Of a stretch of 64,000 nucleotides of DNA, positions 62,338-64,000 are shown piece by piece. Position 1 is the first letter of the stretch. Every line of letters begins with the position of its first letter. A model generated the notes under the pieces. It had not been told where the DNA came from. It was given only the letters and a program-made list of their open reading frames with translations, and searched no databases. The position numbers and the translations under genes are program-made. The DNA comes from Lutibacter sp. A64. GTDB taxonomy: Bacteria > Bacteroidota > Bacteroidia > Flavobacteriales > Flavobacteriaceae. The stretch lies in assembly GCF_022429565.1 (NCBI RefSeq), contig NZ_CP092487.1, forward strand, positions 3,862,001 through 3,926,000, read 5' to 3'.

Positions 62338-63033
62338 ATGGCAAAATTAACTAAAAAGCAAAAAGAAGCTGAAGCTAAGGTTGATAAAACTCAAACTTAC
62401 AGTTTAAAAGATGCTTCTGCTTTAGTAAAAGAAATTACTAATGTAAATTTTGATGCATCTATTGATTTAGCTGTTAGATTAGGAGTTGATCCTCGTAAAG
62501 CAAATCAAATGGTTAGAGGGGTAGTAACATTACCTCACGGAACCGGTAAAGATGTTAAAGTTTTAGCATTAGTAACTCCAGATAAAGAAGCAGATGCTAA
62601 GGAAGCAGGTGCAGATTATGTTGGATTAGATGAATACCTTCAAAAAATTAAAGAAGGTTGGACAGATGTTGATGTTATAATCACTATGCCTAGTGTTATG
62701 GGAAAATTAGGTCCATTAGGTCGAATTTTAGGACCTAGAGGTTTAATGCCAAACCCTAAAACAGGTACAGTAACAATGGATGTAGCGAAAGCTGTTACTG
62801 AAGTTAAAGCTGGTAAAATTGACTTTAAAGTTGAAAAAACAGGGATTGTTCATGCTGCTATAGCTAAAGCATCGTTTTCTGCAGATAAAATTGCAGAAAA
62901 TGCTAGTGAATTAATTCAAACTTTGGTAAAGTTAAAACCAACAGCTGCTAAAGGAACTTATGTTAAAAGCATTTATATGTCTAGTACTATGAGTCCAGGT
63001 ATAAGTATTGATACGAAATCAGTTAATAGTTAA
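62338..63033 (+). CDS. rplA: 50S ribosomal protein uL1
   Basis: A 231-residue protein with [20 protein letters not shown], the family signature. It forms the L1 stalk near the E site and in many bacteria represses the L11-L1 operon by binding its mRNA. The gap to rplJ is only 12 bases, so there is no room for a separate L10 leader promoter. Confidence 0.98.
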   Translation: MAKLTKKQKEAEAKVDKTQTYSLKDASALVKEITNVNFDASIDLAVRLGVDPRKANQMVRGVVTLPHGTGKDVKVLALVTPDKEADAKEAGADYVGLDEYLQKIKEGWTDVDVIITMPSVMGKLGPLGRILGPRGLMPNPKTGTVTMDVAKAVTEVKAGKIDFKVEKTGIVHAAIAKASFSADKIAENASELIQTLVKLKPTAAKGTYVKSIYMSSTMSPGISIDTKSVNS

Positions 63034-63045
63034 AAAATAGAAATT

Positions 63046-63564
63046 ATGACTAGAGAAGAAAAATCACAAGTGATAGATGCTATAACAACAAAGTTAACTG
63101 ATCAAAATGTTATTTATTTAGCAGATATCTCAGGTTTAAATGCTTTAGACACCTCTAATTTACGTAGAGCTTGTTTTAAAGCAAATATAAAACTTGCAGT
63201 TGTTAAAAATACATTGCTAGAAAAAGCAATGATGAAATCGGATAAAGATTTTGGAGAATTACCTTCAGTATTAAAAGGGAATACTTCAATTATGTTATCT
63301 GATACTGGTAATGCACCAGCAAAATTAATAAAAGAATTTCGTAAAAAATCTGATAAGCCTTTATTAAAAGGAGCTTATGTTGCTGAAGCTATTTATGTTG
63401 GTGATGACCAATTAGAAACTTTAGTTAGCATTAAATCTAAAGAAGAAGTTATTGGAGAAATCGTTACGATTTTACAATCACCAGCTAAAAATGTTATTTC
63501 AGCATTACAGTCAGGTGGCACAAAATTATCTGGTATAATTAAGACATTATCAGAAAAAGAATAA
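63046..63564 (+). CDS. rplJ: 50S ribosomal protein uL10
   Basis: A 172-residue protein beginning MTREEKSQVIDAITTKL, with the conserved KNTLLEKA segment. Its C-terminal helix carries the L7/L12 dimers. It is followed after 42 bases by rplL, the usual order. Confidence 0.97.
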   Translation: MTREEKSQVIDAITTKLTDQNVIYLADISGLNALDTSNLRRACFKANIKLAVVKNTLLEKAMMKSDKDFGELPSVLKGNTSIMLSDTGNAPAKLIKEFRKKSDKPLLKGAYVAEAIYVGDDQLETLVSIKSKEEVIGEIVTILQSPAKNVISALQSGGTKLSGIIKTLSEKE

Positions 63565-63606
63565 GCGCACTAATAAACTAATATAATAAAAATTAAACAA
63601 AGAGAA

Positions 63607-63981
63607 ATGGCAGATTTAAAAGATTTCGCAGAACAACTTGTTAACTTAACAGTAAAAGAAGTAAACGAGTTAGCTAATATTTTAAAAGACGAGTATGGTA
63701 TTGAGCCAGCTGCAGCAGCAGTTGCAGTAGCAGGTCCAGCAGCAGGTGGAGCAGCAGAAGAAGAAGCTCAAACTGAATTTGATGTAATTTTAAAAGCAGC
63801 AGGTGGTTCTAAATTAGCAGTTGTAAAACTAGTTAAAGAATTAACTGGTTTAGGATTAAAAGAAGCTAAAGGTGTTGTAGATAGCGCACCAGCACCAGTA
63901 AAAGAAGGTGTTTCTAAAGAAGAAGCTGAAGCATTAAAAGCATCATTAGAAGAAGCTGGAGCAGAGGTTGAGCTTAAATAA
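63607..63981 (+). CDS. rplL: 50S ribosomal protein bL12 (L7/L12)
   Basis: A 124-residue stalk protein. The N-terminal dimerisation domain ([20 protein letters not shown]), an Ala/Gly-rich hinge (residues about 38-52) and the C-terminal factor-binding domain ([20 protein letters not shown]) are all present. The window ends 19 bases after its stop; rpoB is expected next. Confidence 0.98.
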   Translation: MADLKDFAEQLVNLTVKEVNELANILKDEYGIEPAAAAVAVAGPAAGGAAEEEAQTEFDVILKAAGGSKLAVVKLVKELTGLGLKEAKGVVDSAPAPVKEGVSKEEAEALKASLEEAGAEVELK

Positions 63982-64000
63982 GCTAACAACAGCTAAAACA

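Overview
The window is AT-rich and reads as a marine Bacteroidota chromosome, most likely of the family Flavobacteriaceae; the genus is not resolved. The evidence is the SusD-type polysaccharide utilisation locus, lipoproteins with CKS/CSN-like starts after the lipobox, A-rich leaders lacking Shine-Dalgarno sequences, and several -7 boxes of the Bacteroidota type (TAnnTTTG). There are no rRNA genes, CRISPR arrays or intact insertion sequences.

Positions 1-25158 (all + strand) are the downstream part of a large polysaccharide utilisation locus. In order it holds a truncated susD, an S1 sulfatase, a GH2 enzyme, a PhoD-like metallophosphoesterase, three more sulfatases, two GH29 fucosidases, a fifth sulfatase, a small GH43-like propeller, a third GH29, a GH141-like beta-helix protein fused to a PDZ domain, a GH97 and a second propeller enzyme. 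Five sulfatases, three GH29 and a GH141-like protein point to a sulfated fucose-rich polysaccharide such as fucoidan or galactofucan (inference). No recognisable endo-fucanase or formylglycine-generating enzyme lies in the window. The locus ends at a terminator and a reverse-strand tRNA-Thr.

Positions 25695-38282 hold a GHL10-type lipoprotein glycosidase, then an apparent operon of a tandem universal-stress/TPR protein and a bacterial V/A-type ATPase (A-B-E-DUF2764-D-I-K). The rotor subunit carries the residues that bind Na+ in the Enterococcus hirae enzyme. An OmpR-type response regulator, its histidine kinase and a small HesB-like protein follow.

Positions 38416-52239 are on the minus strand: a dienelactone hydrolase-like protein, a TIGR01777 epimerase, a four-subunit 2-oxoacid:ferredoxin oxidoreductase, a fused E1 alpha/beta 2-oxoacid dehydrogenase, an M1-peptidase-like outer-membrane barrel protein that has lost the zinc motif, a LOG-family protein and UvrA.

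Positions 52344-64000 are on the plus strand: a PspC-like protein, a K+ channel with an RCK domain, an alanine/sodium symporter, a helix-hairpin-helix protein, an acyl-CoA dehydrogenase followed by a duplicated fragment of its own 3' end, rpsU with an unusually strong Shine-Dalgarno sequence, a XerC-type recombinase and hpf. The conserved block tRNA-Thr/Tyr/Gly/Thr-tuf-tRNA-Trp-secE-nusG-rplK-rplA-rplJ-rplL closes the window, just short of where rpoB would be expected.
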